Origin: Prevotella sp.
Lineage (GTDB): Bacteria; Bacteroidota; Bacteroidia; Bacteroidales; Bacteroidaceae
Assembly: GCA_017449495.1 (NCBI GenBank)
Contig: JAFTFO010000015.1
Span: forward strand, 18,289-82,288
Length of the DNA stretch: 64,000 nt
Direction of reading: 5' to 3'
Positions 25,997-33,584 of the stretch are shown piece by piece (within the stretch, counting starts at the first letter, position 1; each line of letters opens with the position of its first letter). Both the position numbers and the translations under genes were made by a program. The notes below the pieces were generated by a model. The model was not told where the DNA came from, did not search any database, and worked only from the letters and a program-made list of their open reading frames with translations.

Positions 25997-27484
25997 CTAT
26001 TTCACGACAGAAAGCTTTCCGCCATGAATATAGAGGCCTTTCCGTGAAGGCTTTGGGATGCGAAGTCCTTGGAGGGTGTACCATGCTTCGTCAGGTGATT
26101 CACGGACAATGGAACGGACCGCCGTCCACCCGTCACCTCTGACGGGGATGGTAGTATTGAGGTCATCCTCGCAGCTCTCCCGGTCTGGGTCGCCATAGTT
26201 ACTCTTGTCCTCCAACAAACTGTGCACCATCTGCGTCAACTCGTCGAAGGACACGCCATACGCATTGAGGTAGCTGTTGATCTGCATGTCGTTCTTCATC
26301 TGGGGCAAGTACTCCTCGTACTTCTCCAGGAACTCCTGTTGATGAGGATTCTCAGGTTCATTGCCCATTACATGCATCTTAAACAACTCAGCAAAAAGAT
26401 CTGATATCTCCTGATTGTATGTATTACCGTAGACGAGGTTTACCAATCCTTGTCTCATTCTGTTCTCAGCCAAAGAAGCGAAATCGTCGATACCTGGCAA
26501 TTCTGAGATATAACGTGTCTGGATACGCATGGTAGCTCCATCGTCGTTAAGCGTCAACAGCCGATAGGGATTAGGATAGGCCGCACAAGAAGCCGTACAG
26601 ATGTCAAAGATGGTACGTGTCAGGTCATTATTGGAATCCTTTGCAATATCGGAGGCGTGGACATGACCAGAAAACGCCACGCTAACACCTGCATTGGATA
26701 GACGCCTACATACGCTCCGATAGTCATAATATATATAGCTATCACCCTCTGCGGGTACCCCTAATTTCACAGTATAGGTAGAACTAAACTTTTCAACATT
26801 CGTTACATGAGGGAACATCGTGTGGTGCATCATCACGAAAACCAGTTTTCCCGCATTCTTTGCTGTCTGTGCCCGTTCAGTCACCCAGTCAAAGGTGGCC
26901 TTGGAAATGACCCCATTCAAGGGGTCATCTTCGTGTCCCGAGTCGATGCCGATGATCACTAACCCGTCTATGGGTTCACAGCACCAGGTCAGCGTCTCGG
27001 GGTCACGCTCCACATCGTCACCATAGCCGAAGTCCTTATATAGCTCAGCAAACTGCTGGGCATTAATGGTATCAGCCTCATAGGCATTATCGCCGTCGTA
27101 GTAGAGCGCCTCGTCCGTACCCATATCATGGTTGCCGGGAATGACCAGCGCCTTGATACCGGCAGCCTTCAACTCCTGTAGCTTCTGCACGACATACTGA
27201 TGACTAACCCATTCCCCGTCTTTTGTCAGATCGCCGGATATCAAAAAAAGGTCTGGCTTCTCCCGCAAGGCGATGGCAATGGCCTCGTCATAGATGTTAC
27301 GGCTATAGTCGTTGAGCTTTCGGTCATAGTAGATGGCCTCCTCCCAAGCCTCCCCTTCATTGATGAGCAGCCCCGGTCCCATCACATGAGGGTCGGAGAT
27401 CAACATGATGCGAGTCTTGGCAGCAATGTTCAGGCCACACCAAGTCAAGCACAAACAGAAGGTTATCACAGCTAATCGTCTCAT
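25997..27484 (-). CDS. Secreted metallophosphoesterase (calcineurin-like)
   Basis: The 495-residue protein has a signal peptide (to about residue 22) and the metal-binding motif series: SDPHVMGPG, ISGDLTKDGE, IPGNHDMG, MMHHT and FSGHVHASD. This identifies a two-metal phosphodiesterase or phosphatase. A helical C-terminal region of about 150 residues follows. The protein ends in WYTLQGLRI...KGLYIHGGKLSVVK, the same kind of C-terminal tail seen in the BspA-like proteins, so export to the surface is likely. The substrate is unknown. Confidence 0.9.
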   Translation of the reverse strand: MRRLAVITFCLCLTWCGLNIAAKTRIMLISDPHVMGPGLLINEGEAWEEAIYYDRKLNDYSRNIYDEAIAIALREKPDLFLISGDLTKDGEWVSHQYVVQKLQELKAAGIKALVIPGNHDMGTDEALYYDGDNAYEADTINAQQFAELYKDFGYGDDVERDPETLTWCCEPIDGLVIIGIDSGHEDDPLNGVISKATFDWVTERAQTAKNAGKLVFVMMHHTMFPHVTNVEKFSSTYTVKLGVPAEGDSYIYYDYRSVCRRLSNAGVSVAFSGHVHASDIAKDSNNDLTRTIFDICTASCAAYPNPYRLLTLNDDGATMRIQTRYISELPGIDDFASLAENRMRQGLVNLVYGNTYNQEISDLFAELFKMHVMGNEPENPHQQEFLEKYEEYLPQMKNDMQINSYLNAYGVSFDELTQMVHSLLEDKSNYGDPDRESCEDDLNTTIPVRGDGWTAVRSIVRESPDEAWYTLQGLRIPKPSRKGLYIHGGKLSVVK

Positions 27485-27514
27485 CTTTTTACCTGAATAT
27501 ATCCTATTTTGGGT

Positions 27515-27523
27515 GCAAAGTTA
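27515..27523 (-). promoter_or_regulatory. -7 element of the metallophosphoesterase gene
   Basis: The minus strand reads TAACTTTGC 31 bp before the ATG at 27484, divergent from the topB promoter. Confidence 0.55.
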
Positions 27524-27566
27524 CAAAGAAAAACCGAAACACCACGTGTATTTCACAAAAATTGAC

Positions 27567-27574
27567 TACCTTTG
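27567..27574 (+). promoter_or_regulatory. -7 element of topB
   Basis: TACCTTTG is followed by CAGG, 32 bp before the ATG at 27606. Confidence 0.55.
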
Positions 27575-27605
27575 CAGGCAGTTTAAAAACGAAATATAAT
27601 CATAG

Positions 27606-29510
27606 ATGATTGTATGCATTGCAGAGAAGCCCAGTGTGGCAAGGGATATTGCACGGATTATCGGTGCGAACACCTCCCACGACGGCTATATGGAAGGTAA
27701 CGGCTATCAGGTGACCTGGACATTCGGTCATCTGTGTACGCTGAAGGAGCCGGGCGACTACACCCAGGCTTGGAAGCCGTGGGCACTGACACAGCTGCCG
27801 ATGATTCCCCAGCGCTTTGGCATCAAACTGATTCCTGACCGTGGTATCGAGAAGCAGTTTGCGATCATAGAGAAGTTGATGCAGGCGGCCGACGGTATCG
27901 TGAACTGCGGTGATGCCGGACAGGAGGGAGAGCTCATCCAGCGCTGGGTGATGCAGAAGGCACAGGCCAAATGTCCTGTGAAGCGACTGTGGATATCGTC
28001 GATGACCGATGAGGCCATCCGCGAAGGATTCGCCCAACTGAAAGATCAGCAGGACTACCAGCCACTCTATCTGGCAGGTCTCTCACGAGCCATTGGCGAC
28101 TGGCTCTTGGGCATGAACGCCACCCGCCTCTATACTTTGAAGTATGGACAGAACCGTCAGGTACTATCCATAGGTCGTGTACAGACCCCTACCCTCGCCC
28201 TGATTGTGAACCGACAGAAGGAAATCGAGAACTTCAAGCCTGAACCTTTCTGGGTTTTGGCAACCGTCTATCGTGACACCACCTTCACGGCGACGTCAGG
28301 GAAGTTCACTTCAAAAGAGGAAGGTGAGAAGGCCTTCGAGACCATCGAGGGCAAGCCCTTCACGGTGACGAAGGTAGAGAAGAAAGAAGGAAAGGAACAG
28401 CCACCACAACTCTACGACCTCACCTCGTTGCAGGTCGACTGCAACCGTAAGTTCAGCTACTCAGCCGAGATGACGCTGAACCTCATCCAGAGTCTCTACG
28501 AGAAGAAGTTCACCACCTACCCTCGTGTGGACACACAGTATCTGTCCGACGATATCTATCCGAAGTGTCCGCAAACCATGAACGGCCTCTACCAGACTAA
28601 GTTTGGTGGCATAGCCCCCTATGCAGAATTGATCAAGCCCATCGGCGGAAAGCCACTGAAGAAGAGCAAACGTGTCTTCGACACCTCCAAGGTGACCGAT
28701 CACCACGCCATCATTCCGACGGGCGTCATTCCACAGAACCTCAGCGACGCAGAACGCAACGTGTTCGACCTCGTGGCCCGTCGTTTCATCGGCGTATTCC
28801 TGCCAGACTGTAAGTTCTCGACAACAACGGTCATCGGCGAGGTTAATGGAGAAGAGGACAAAGTGGAGTTCAAGGTCACCGGTAAAGAGATTCTTGATCC
28901 AGGCTGGCGTGTGGTCCAGGGAACCCACGGGGACAGGTCCGATGAGTCATCAGATGACTCAGGCGGACCTGTCCCCTCGGGTTCCGACCCCGAGCGCACG
29001 CTGCCCACCTTCGTAAAAGGAGAAACGGGCGACCACAAGCCGACGCTCACTGAGAAATGGACCACGCCACCACCTTATTATAATGAGGCCTCGTTGCTTC
29101 GGGCCATGGAGACAGCCGGCAAGTTCGTGGAAGACGAGACATTACGCGCCGCCATGAAGGAGAACGGTATCGGCCGTCCGTCGAGTCGGGCCGGCATCAT
29201 CGAGACCCTCTTTAAGCGTCACTATATCAAACGTGACCGCAAGCGTCTCATCGCCACACCGACAGGCATCGAGTTGATAGACCTGATTCGCGAGGAGCTG
29301 TTGAAGAGTTGTGAACTGACAGGCATCTGGGAGAAGAAACTGCGCGACATCGAGCATCAGAAATACGACGCCCAGCAGTTTATCGATGAGCTGAAGCAAC
29401 AGGTGACCGACATCGTGCATGAGGTGATGACAGATACCAGCAACCGGCGGGTGACCGTCCTCTCCGATGCAGAACTGAAAAAGCTAAAGTCACCACCTAA
29501 AAAGCAATAA
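27606..29510 (+). CDS. topB: DNA topoisomerase III
   Basis: The 634-residue type IA topoisomerase relaxes and decatenates DNA by cutting one strand. The Toprim domain shows IAEKPSVARDIA and GDAGQEGELI (metal-binding acidic residues). The active-site tyrosine is in TTYPRVDTQYLS (about residue 303), and the C-terminal cap has YNEASLLRAMETAGKFV and GIGRPSSRAGIIETL. Between GWRVVQGT and ERTLPTFVKGE an in-frame near-palindrome (28921-28984) adds DRSDESSDDSGGPVPS, absent from the expected family pattern. In Bacteroidales topB copies may be chromosomal or on conjugative elements; no conjugation genes are seen here. Confidence 0.95.
   Translation: MIVCIAEKPSVARDIARIIGANTSHDGYMEGNGYQVTWTFGHLCTLKEPGDYTQAWKPWALTQLPMIPQRFGIKLIPDRGIEKQFAIIEKLMQAADGIVNCGDAGQEGELIQRWVMQKAQAKCPVKRLWISSMTDEAIREGFAQLKDQQDYQPLYLAGLSRAIGDWLLGMNATRLYTLKYGQNRQVLSIGRVQTPTLALIVNRQKEIENFKPEPFWVLATVYRDTTFTATSGKFTSKEEGEKAFETIEGKPFTVTKVEKKEGKEQPPQLYDLTSLQVDCNRKFSYSAEMTLNLIQSLYEKKFTTYPRVDTQYLSDDIYPKCPQTMNGLYQTKFGGIAPYAELIKPIGGKPLKKSKRVFDTSKVTDHHAIIPTGVIPQNLSDAERNVFDLVARRFIGVFLPDCKFSTTTVIGEVNGEEDKVEFKVTGKEILDPGWRVVQGTHGDRSDESSDDSGGPVPSGSDPERTLPTFVKGETGDHKPTLTEKWTTPPPYYNEASLLRAMETAGKFVEDETLRAAMKENGIGRPSSRAGIIETLFKRHYIKRDRKRLIATPTGIELIDLIREELLKSCELTGIWEKKLRDIEHQKYDAQQFIDELKQQVTDIVHEVMTDTSNRRVTVLSDAELKKLKSPPKKQ
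28921..28984. repeat. In-frame GGGGACAGGTCC palindrome within topB
   Basis: Arms of about 30 bases (GAACCCACGGGGACAGGTCC with GGACCTGTCCCCTCGGGTTC) and a very short loop lie inside the reading frame. The GGGGACAGGTC core resembles the palindromic repeats associated with REP-type tyrosine transposases. Confidence 0.8.
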
Positions 29511-29550
29511 ATCGGCCAACTGTTCGTTATTTACATAACGACTTATGACA

Positions 29551-29692
29551 AGAAGATATAGGAAGATAGATGAAGATAGCCGCCTTCAGCGGCAGAAGAT
29601 AGAATACAATACTCAGTCGGCAGATATGATGCGCCCAAGACATTTGTCTTCTATCTTCCTCTATCTTCTTCTATTTTCTTCCATCTTCTCTC
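29551..29692. repeat. GAAGATAG inverted low-complexity element at the start of the OmpA-family gene
   Basis: The left part (29551-29602) has GAAGATA(T/G)AG-type units plus a GCCGCCTTCAGCGGC hairpin. The right part (29645-29692) has the complementary CTATCTTCCTCTATCTTC units and encodes the signal peptide. The hairpin segment at 29572-29602 closely matches the complement of 62411-62445. Confidence 0.75.
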
Positions 29693-31716
29693 TCGTGCTA
29701 ACCAGTTGTGGGGCAGATCAGGCCATGAAGAAAGGTGACAAGTTCTATGCCGTCGGCGAATATTTCGACGCCGCCACACAATACCGTAAGGCTTACACGC
29801 AGACATCTAATAAGGAGAAAGCCCTCAAAGGGCAGCGGGCCATGAAGGTAGCCGACTGCTACCGTCGCATCCACTTCACCTCAAAGGCTATCACCGCCTA
29901 TCAGAACGCCATCCGCTATAAGCAGGACGACTCCCTGACACACTTCTATTTAGGTCAGCTGCACATGAGGAACGGCAATTACAAAGAGGCTGCAAAACAG
30001 TTCCAGATGGCTATCGACAGTCTACAGTCTACCGCCGACGATAGACACTTCCTCTTAGCCAAGAACGGACTGAAGGCCGCCCAACAGGCTCCCCTGTGGA
30101 GGAAAGACGGCTCTGCCTATACCATCAAGCGCATGGACCTCTTCAATTCCCGCCGGGCAGAGTTCTCCCCCATGCTCAGTGGCGACCAGAACGAACAACT
30201 TTACTTCACCTCCACCCGCAACCAGGCCCAAGGCGATGAATACAGTGGCATCACCGGTTCCAAGAATGCCGACATCTTCTTCTCGCAGAAAGACGACAAG
30301 GGAAGATGGAGCAAGCCCCAGACCATCGACTCAGAGCTGAACTCCGCTATGGACGAGGGAGCCTGCTGTTTCTCACCTGACGGCAGGAGTATGTATCTGA
30401 CTGTCTGCAAGACCGACCCCAGCTATCCGCGCTATGCCACCATCGCCGTCTCAAGTCGCAGCGATGCCTCATGGAGCAAGCCGACAGAGCTGACCATCTC
30501 GAAGGACACCCTCTCCAGCTTCGCCCACCCCGCCGTCTCTCCCGATGGTGAGTGGCTCTATTTCGTCAGCGACATGCCCGGAGGCGTGGGAGGCTACGAC
30601 ATCTGGCGTTGCAGGCTGACCAACAATAAAGAGCTCGGTTCACCAGAGAACTTAGGCGAACCCATCAACACGCCCGGTGACGAGATGTTCCCGACTTTCC
30701 GACCCAATGGTGACCTCTACTTCTCTTCCGATGGTCATCCCGGCTTCGGCGGACTCGACATCTTTGTGGCCGACAGCCTTAAGATAGAACACCTCGGCTT
30801 CCCCATGAACTCACAGGGCGATGACTTCGGCATGACCTTCGAGGGACGCCTCAACACAGGCTATTTCTGCTCGAACCGCGGTGACACCCGTGGCTACGAC
30901 CACCTCTACAGTTTCTACAACCCTGAGATTGTACAGACTGTCAAGGGCTGGGTGTACGAACAGGATGGCTACGAGCTGACCGCCGCCCAGGTATATATGG
31001 TAGGCAACGACGGCACCAACCTGAAACTGAGTGTCAGGGGCGACGGTTCCTTCACCCAGCAGATCAAGCCCCATGTAGACTACGTGCTACTGGCCACCTG
31101 CAAAGGATTCCTGAACCATCAGGAACAGTTGCGGGTAGAACCCGTCACCGAATCAGAAGAATATGTACTACAGTTCCCCCTTGCCAACATCTCCGCCCCC
31201 GTGCTGATCGATAATATCTTCTACGACTTCGACAAGGCGACCTTACGTCCGGAGTCAACTGCTGCCCTCGATGAACTGGTCAGGCTACTCAACGAGAACC
31301 CCAACATCACCATCGAGCTCTCCGCCCACACTGACTATAAGGGCTCTGATGCTTACAATGAAAGACTCTCCCAGCGACGTGCAGAGAGTGTGGTGAACTA
31401 CCTGATCGAACACGGCATTGCCACAGACCGGCTGACGCCGAAAGGCTATGGCGAGGGAAAGCCCAAGACCATCAAGCGGAAGGTAGCAGAGAAATATTCG
31501 TTCCTCAAGGAGGGCGATGTGCTGACAGAATCATTCATCACCGCACTCCCTGAGGAACAGCAGGAACAGTGCAACCAGTTAAACCGGCGCACAGAGTTTA
31601 TTGTATTGCGGACAACTTACGGGCTGTTTGATAAGGCAGGTAGACTAATACAAACCCCACAACCAAAAGAATCATCCAAGGATTCAGATGAACCTCAGTC
31701 GTCGGAACTGTGGTAA
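29626..31716 (+). CDS. OmpA-family lipoprotein with TPR and PD40/WD40-like repeats
   Basis: Starting at ATG 29626 the protein is about 696 residues. A lipoprotein signal ends LVLTSC (Cys28), TPR-like helices follow (about 35-150), then PD40/beta-propeller repeats (about 165-400, e.g. ACCFSPDGRSMYLTV, AVSPDGEWLYFVSD). A short beta domain precedes a C-terminal OmpA peptidoglycan-binding domain (about 550-670, with ELSAHTDYKGSDAYNERLSQRRAESV). An ATG at 29545 is in frame but would put a charged stretch before the signal. The signal peptide core SSIFLYLLLFSSIF is encoded by the CTATCTTC repeat. The 3' end overlaps the convergent DUF5056 gene by 119 bp. Confidence 0.88.
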   Translation: MMRPRHLSSIFLYLLLFSSIFSLVLTSCGADQAMKKGDKFYAVGEYFDAATQYRKAYTQTSNKEKALKGQRAMKVADCYRRIHFTSKAITAYQNAIRYKQDDSLTHFYLGQLHMRNGNYKEAAKQFQMAIDSLQSTADDRHFLLAKNGLKAAQQAPLWRKDGSAYTIKRMDLFNSRRAEFSPMLSGDQNEQLYFTSTRNQAQGDEYSGITGSKNADIFFSQKDDKGRWSKPQTIDSELNSAMDEGACCFSPDGRSMYLTVCKTDPSYPRYATIAVSSRSDASWSKPTELTISKDTLSSFAHPAVSPDGEWLYFVSDMPGGVGGYDIWRCRLTNNKELGSPENLGEPINTPGDEMFPTFRPNGDLYFSSDGHPGFGGLDIFVADSLKIEHLGFPMNSQGDDFGMTFEGRLNTGYFCSNRGDTRGYDHLYSFYNPEIVQTVKGWVYEQDGYELTAAQVYMVGNDGTNLKLSVRGDGSFTQQIKPHVDYVLLATCKGFLNHQEQLRVEPVTESEEYVLQFPLANISAPVLIDNIFYDFDKATLRPESTAALDELVRLLNENPNITIELSAHTDYKGSDAYNERLSQRRAESVVNYLIEHGIATDRLTPKGYGEGKPKTIKRKVAEKYSFLKEGDVLTESFITALPEEQQEQCNQLNRRTEFIVLRTTYGLFDKAGRLIQTPQPKESSKDSDEPQSSELW

Positions 31717-31981
31717 GGAACACCTCGAAGCTCGTCAGAGCCGTTGTCATCCAAACCATCATAGTCGCCTTCAGGCTCTCCCATCCTCCTAAGAGGATGA
31801 ACAGTGCCAGACCCACCACGACACAGAAGAGTGTCCACAGCCGTGTGAGTCTACGCTCGGTGTTCACACCGGTGGCAGGCAGTTGTCCCATCACCCGCTC
31901 GGTGAAACCGTTATCTTCAATCTGCTGCTGGGCAGCCTCCTTGAAGAAATCCCTGATTAATAAATCGTCTTTATCTGTCAT
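31598..31981 (-). CDS. DUF5056 membrane protein, possible anti-sigma partner
   Basis: The 127-residue protein has a soluble N-terminal part (MTDKDDLLIRDFFKEAAQQQIEDNGFTERVM) and three hydrophobic helices (about 47-66, 72-88, 98-117). DUF5056 proteins typically follow an ECF sigma gene in Bacteroidales, as here (11-bp overlap with the sigma frame), consistent with an anti-sigma or sensor role by inference. Its final 119 bp overlap the 3' end of the OmpA-family gene on the opposite strand. Confidence 0.75.
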   Translation of the reverse strand: MTDKDDLLIRDFFKEAAQQQIEDNGFTERVMGQLPATGVNTERRLTRLWTLFCVVVGLALFILLGGWESLKATMMVWMTTALTSFEVFLTTVPTTEVHLNPWMILLVVGFVLVYLPYQTARKLSAIQ

Positions 31982-32531
31982 AACCGTTTTGTCTTAAGTA
32001 GTTCGTCATCTTTTCTTTTCCACGTTTCAAATATGATTTCACGGTATTCTCTTTTATCCCAGTGATCTGACTGATCTGTTCTACCGGATAGCCGTCGATC
32101 AACTGCAACGTGATACACGTCCGTTCATCAGACTTCAGCAGGGCGAGGGCTGCATAGATATCCATCTTCAGTGTGGAGGAAGGCGTGTGGAGTGTGGAGG
32201 AAGGAATGTCTGCCAACTGAGTATCCTCACTACTCACTTCACACTCCACCCTCCTCGACTTCCTCTTTTCGTCGTAGAACACATTATAGGCAATGCGCAT
32301 CAGCCAGGTGGAGAAACTCGACAGGCCGCGGAACTTCGTGATGTTCACATAGGCCTTGATGAAGGTCTCCTGAGCCAGGTCGTCGCTCAGCATCTCGTCA
32401 CCCAGCGTCTGGTTCAAGAAGAACCGACGCACAGGTGACTGATACTTCCTGACAAGCTGGTCAAAGGCCTTCTTGTTATGGAATACCGCCACCTGCGTCA
32501 CGAGAGCCATATCACTGAGCGCCGCCATCAC
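31971..32531 (-). CDS. ECF-type RNA polymerase sigma factor
   Basis: The 186-residue protein has region 2 (about 15-85, with DDLAQETFIKAYVNITKFRG and FSTWLMRIAYNVF) and region 4 (about 128-180, with LKSDERTCITLQLIDGYPVEQISQITGIKENTVKSYLKRG). The linker between them contains VECEVSSED...SSTLHTPSSTLK, encoded by GTGTGGAGG-type repeats in inverted orientation (32171-32204 and 32226-32256). The downstream DUF5056 gene overlaps it by 11 bp. Target genes are unknown. Confidence 0.92.
   Translation of the reverse strand: MMAALSDMALVTQVAVFHNKKAFDQLVRKYQSPVRRFFLNQTLGDEMLSDDLAQETFIKAYVNITKFRGLSSFSTWLMRIAYNVFYDEKRKSRRVECEVSSEDTQLADIPSSTLHTPSSTLKMDIYAALALLKSDERTCITLQLIDGYPVEQISQITGIKENTVKSYLKRGKEKMTNYLRQNGYDR
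32171..32256. repeat. Inverted GTGTGGAG repeats in the sigma-factor linker
   Basis: GTGTGGAGGAAGGCGTGTGG (plus strand, from 32171) and the complementary CACTTCACACTCCACCCTCC (from 32235) flank about 20 bases. Both arms are translated in frame. Confidence 0.7.
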
Positions 32532-32564
32532 TCTTTACCTTTTTATTTTCTTACCTTTTTACCT

Positions 32565-32756
32565 TTACACCAGTTTCTTCTCCGGCATCACAATCCACAG
32601 CACGAAGTAGAAGATGACTCCACAGAAAGCCGTGAAAAGCGTCAGGAATGCGTAGGCAATTCGTACCATAACGGGATCAAAGTCGAAATACTCAGCTAAG
32701 CCACCACAGACTCCCGCAAAAACTCTGTCGTTAGAGCGCATTAATTTCTTTTCCAT
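32565..32756 (-). CDS. PspC domain small membrane protein
   Basis: The 63-residue protein has the PspC pattern MRSNDRVFAGVCGGLAEYF followed by one long hydrophobic helix (about 29-57). PspC proteins sense or respond to envelope stress. It sits 4 bp downstream of the membrane protein gene at 32761 and 33 bp upstream of the sigma gene, in the same orientation. TTTACC simple repeats fill the gap to the sigma gene. Confidence 0.88.
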   Translation of the reverse strand: MEKKLMRSNDRVFAGVCGGLAEYFDFDPVMVRIAYAFLTLFTAFCGVIFYFVLWIVMPEKKLV

Positions 32757-32760
32757 AATT

Positions 32761-33429
32761 CTAAATATCTTGAGGGTTATTATTCATGTCTTGATTCTCA
32801 CGTGCCTTCTTGACAGAGGTCTTGGCAATGACCACCTTACCGAGTCCGATGAAGAACACCAATGCACCGATGCCGAAGCCCACCGTGCCTGCTGTGTAGC
32901 CAAGGAAGAACATCAGTCCTATGCCGAGGAACAACTGGCGGATACCCTTGTTGTATTCTTCATCCTCCGCCTCAGCCTGCTCCTCTCTCAGCAGATTCTC
33001 AGGTATGGGCTGTCCGTTCTGTACGGCCATCTGGGCCAGCTTATAGCGCTCGCGCCTGTTCTTATTTACATATCGTATCACCACGATGATGATGATGATC
33101 GGGATGAGCACGAACAGGACGAAAAGGATTCCCATGCCCAAGAGCAATGCAAAGATCAGTTCACCATCAATGTTACTCATCACCTCGTGTATCACACCCT
33201 TAACGTCTTCGTCTGAGAGTGAGACGTTCACGTTCCTATTTATGGCATCATCGTTGTTATACGTCGTGTCTACAGCGGTTGTGTCAGAAAAGGCTTCGAT
33301 AGCGTCCTGATTGTTTTTAGTAGAATCCGTCTGCTCCGTACGGGGCGAATGACGGTGGTTCTGTGCTACTGCCTCAACATTCATGCTGAGCGAAAGCACC
33401 ATAGCGATTGCAATTAAATACTTCTTCAT
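32761..33429 (-). CDS. Membrane protein with C-terminal DUF6249-like region
   Basis: The 222-residue protein has a signal peptide (to about residue 22), a low-complexity polar stretch (about 23-70) and a strongly hydrophobic helix (ALLLGMGILFVLFVLIPIII, about 95-120). A charged coiled segment (RYVNKNRRERYKLAQMAVQNGQPIPENLL) and two more helices follow. The KLAQMAVQNGQPIPENLL pattern is the hallmark of DUF6249-type proteins. It heads the operon with PspC, the ECF sigma factor and DUF5056, a set that looks like an envelope-stress module. Confidence 0.75.
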   Translation of the reverse strand: MKKYLIAIAMVLSLSMNVEAVAQNHRHSPRTEQTDSTKNNQDAIEAFSDTTAVDTTYNNDDAINRNVNVSLSDEDVKGVIHEVMSNIDGELIFALLLGMGILFVLFVLIPIIIIIVVIRYVNKNRRERYKLAQMAVQNGQPIPENLLREEQAEAEDEEYNKGIRQLFLGIGLMFFLGYTAGTVGFGIGALVFFIGLGKVVIAKTSVKKARENQDMNNNPQDI

Positions 33430-33516
33430 ATCGTTTCTCCTTTTATATTTTGCTTTTTTACTTTTTTACCTTTAATCTTTCTTTGTCTGTTTGACGAAAC
33501 AAATCATTAATAAGTT

Positions 33517-33525
33517 GCAAAGATA
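33517..33525 (-). promoter_or_regulatory. -7 element of the envelope/sigma operon
   Basis: The minus strand reads TATCTTTGC about 88 bp before the ATG at 33429. TTTACC/TTTAC simple repeats lie in the leader (33447-33475). Confidence 0.5.
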
Positions 33526-33568
33526 TCAAATAATCTTTGAAAATCTGTGTTATCTGTGGCTTTTTTCT

Positions 33569-33576
33569 TAATTTTG
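33569..33576 (+). promoter_or_regulatory. -7 element of the rRNA methyltransferase-thyA operon
   Basis: TAATTTTG(C) ends 8 bp before the ATG at 33585, predicting a nearly leaderless mRNA. Confidence 0.5.
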
Positions 33577-33584
33577 CATCGAAA

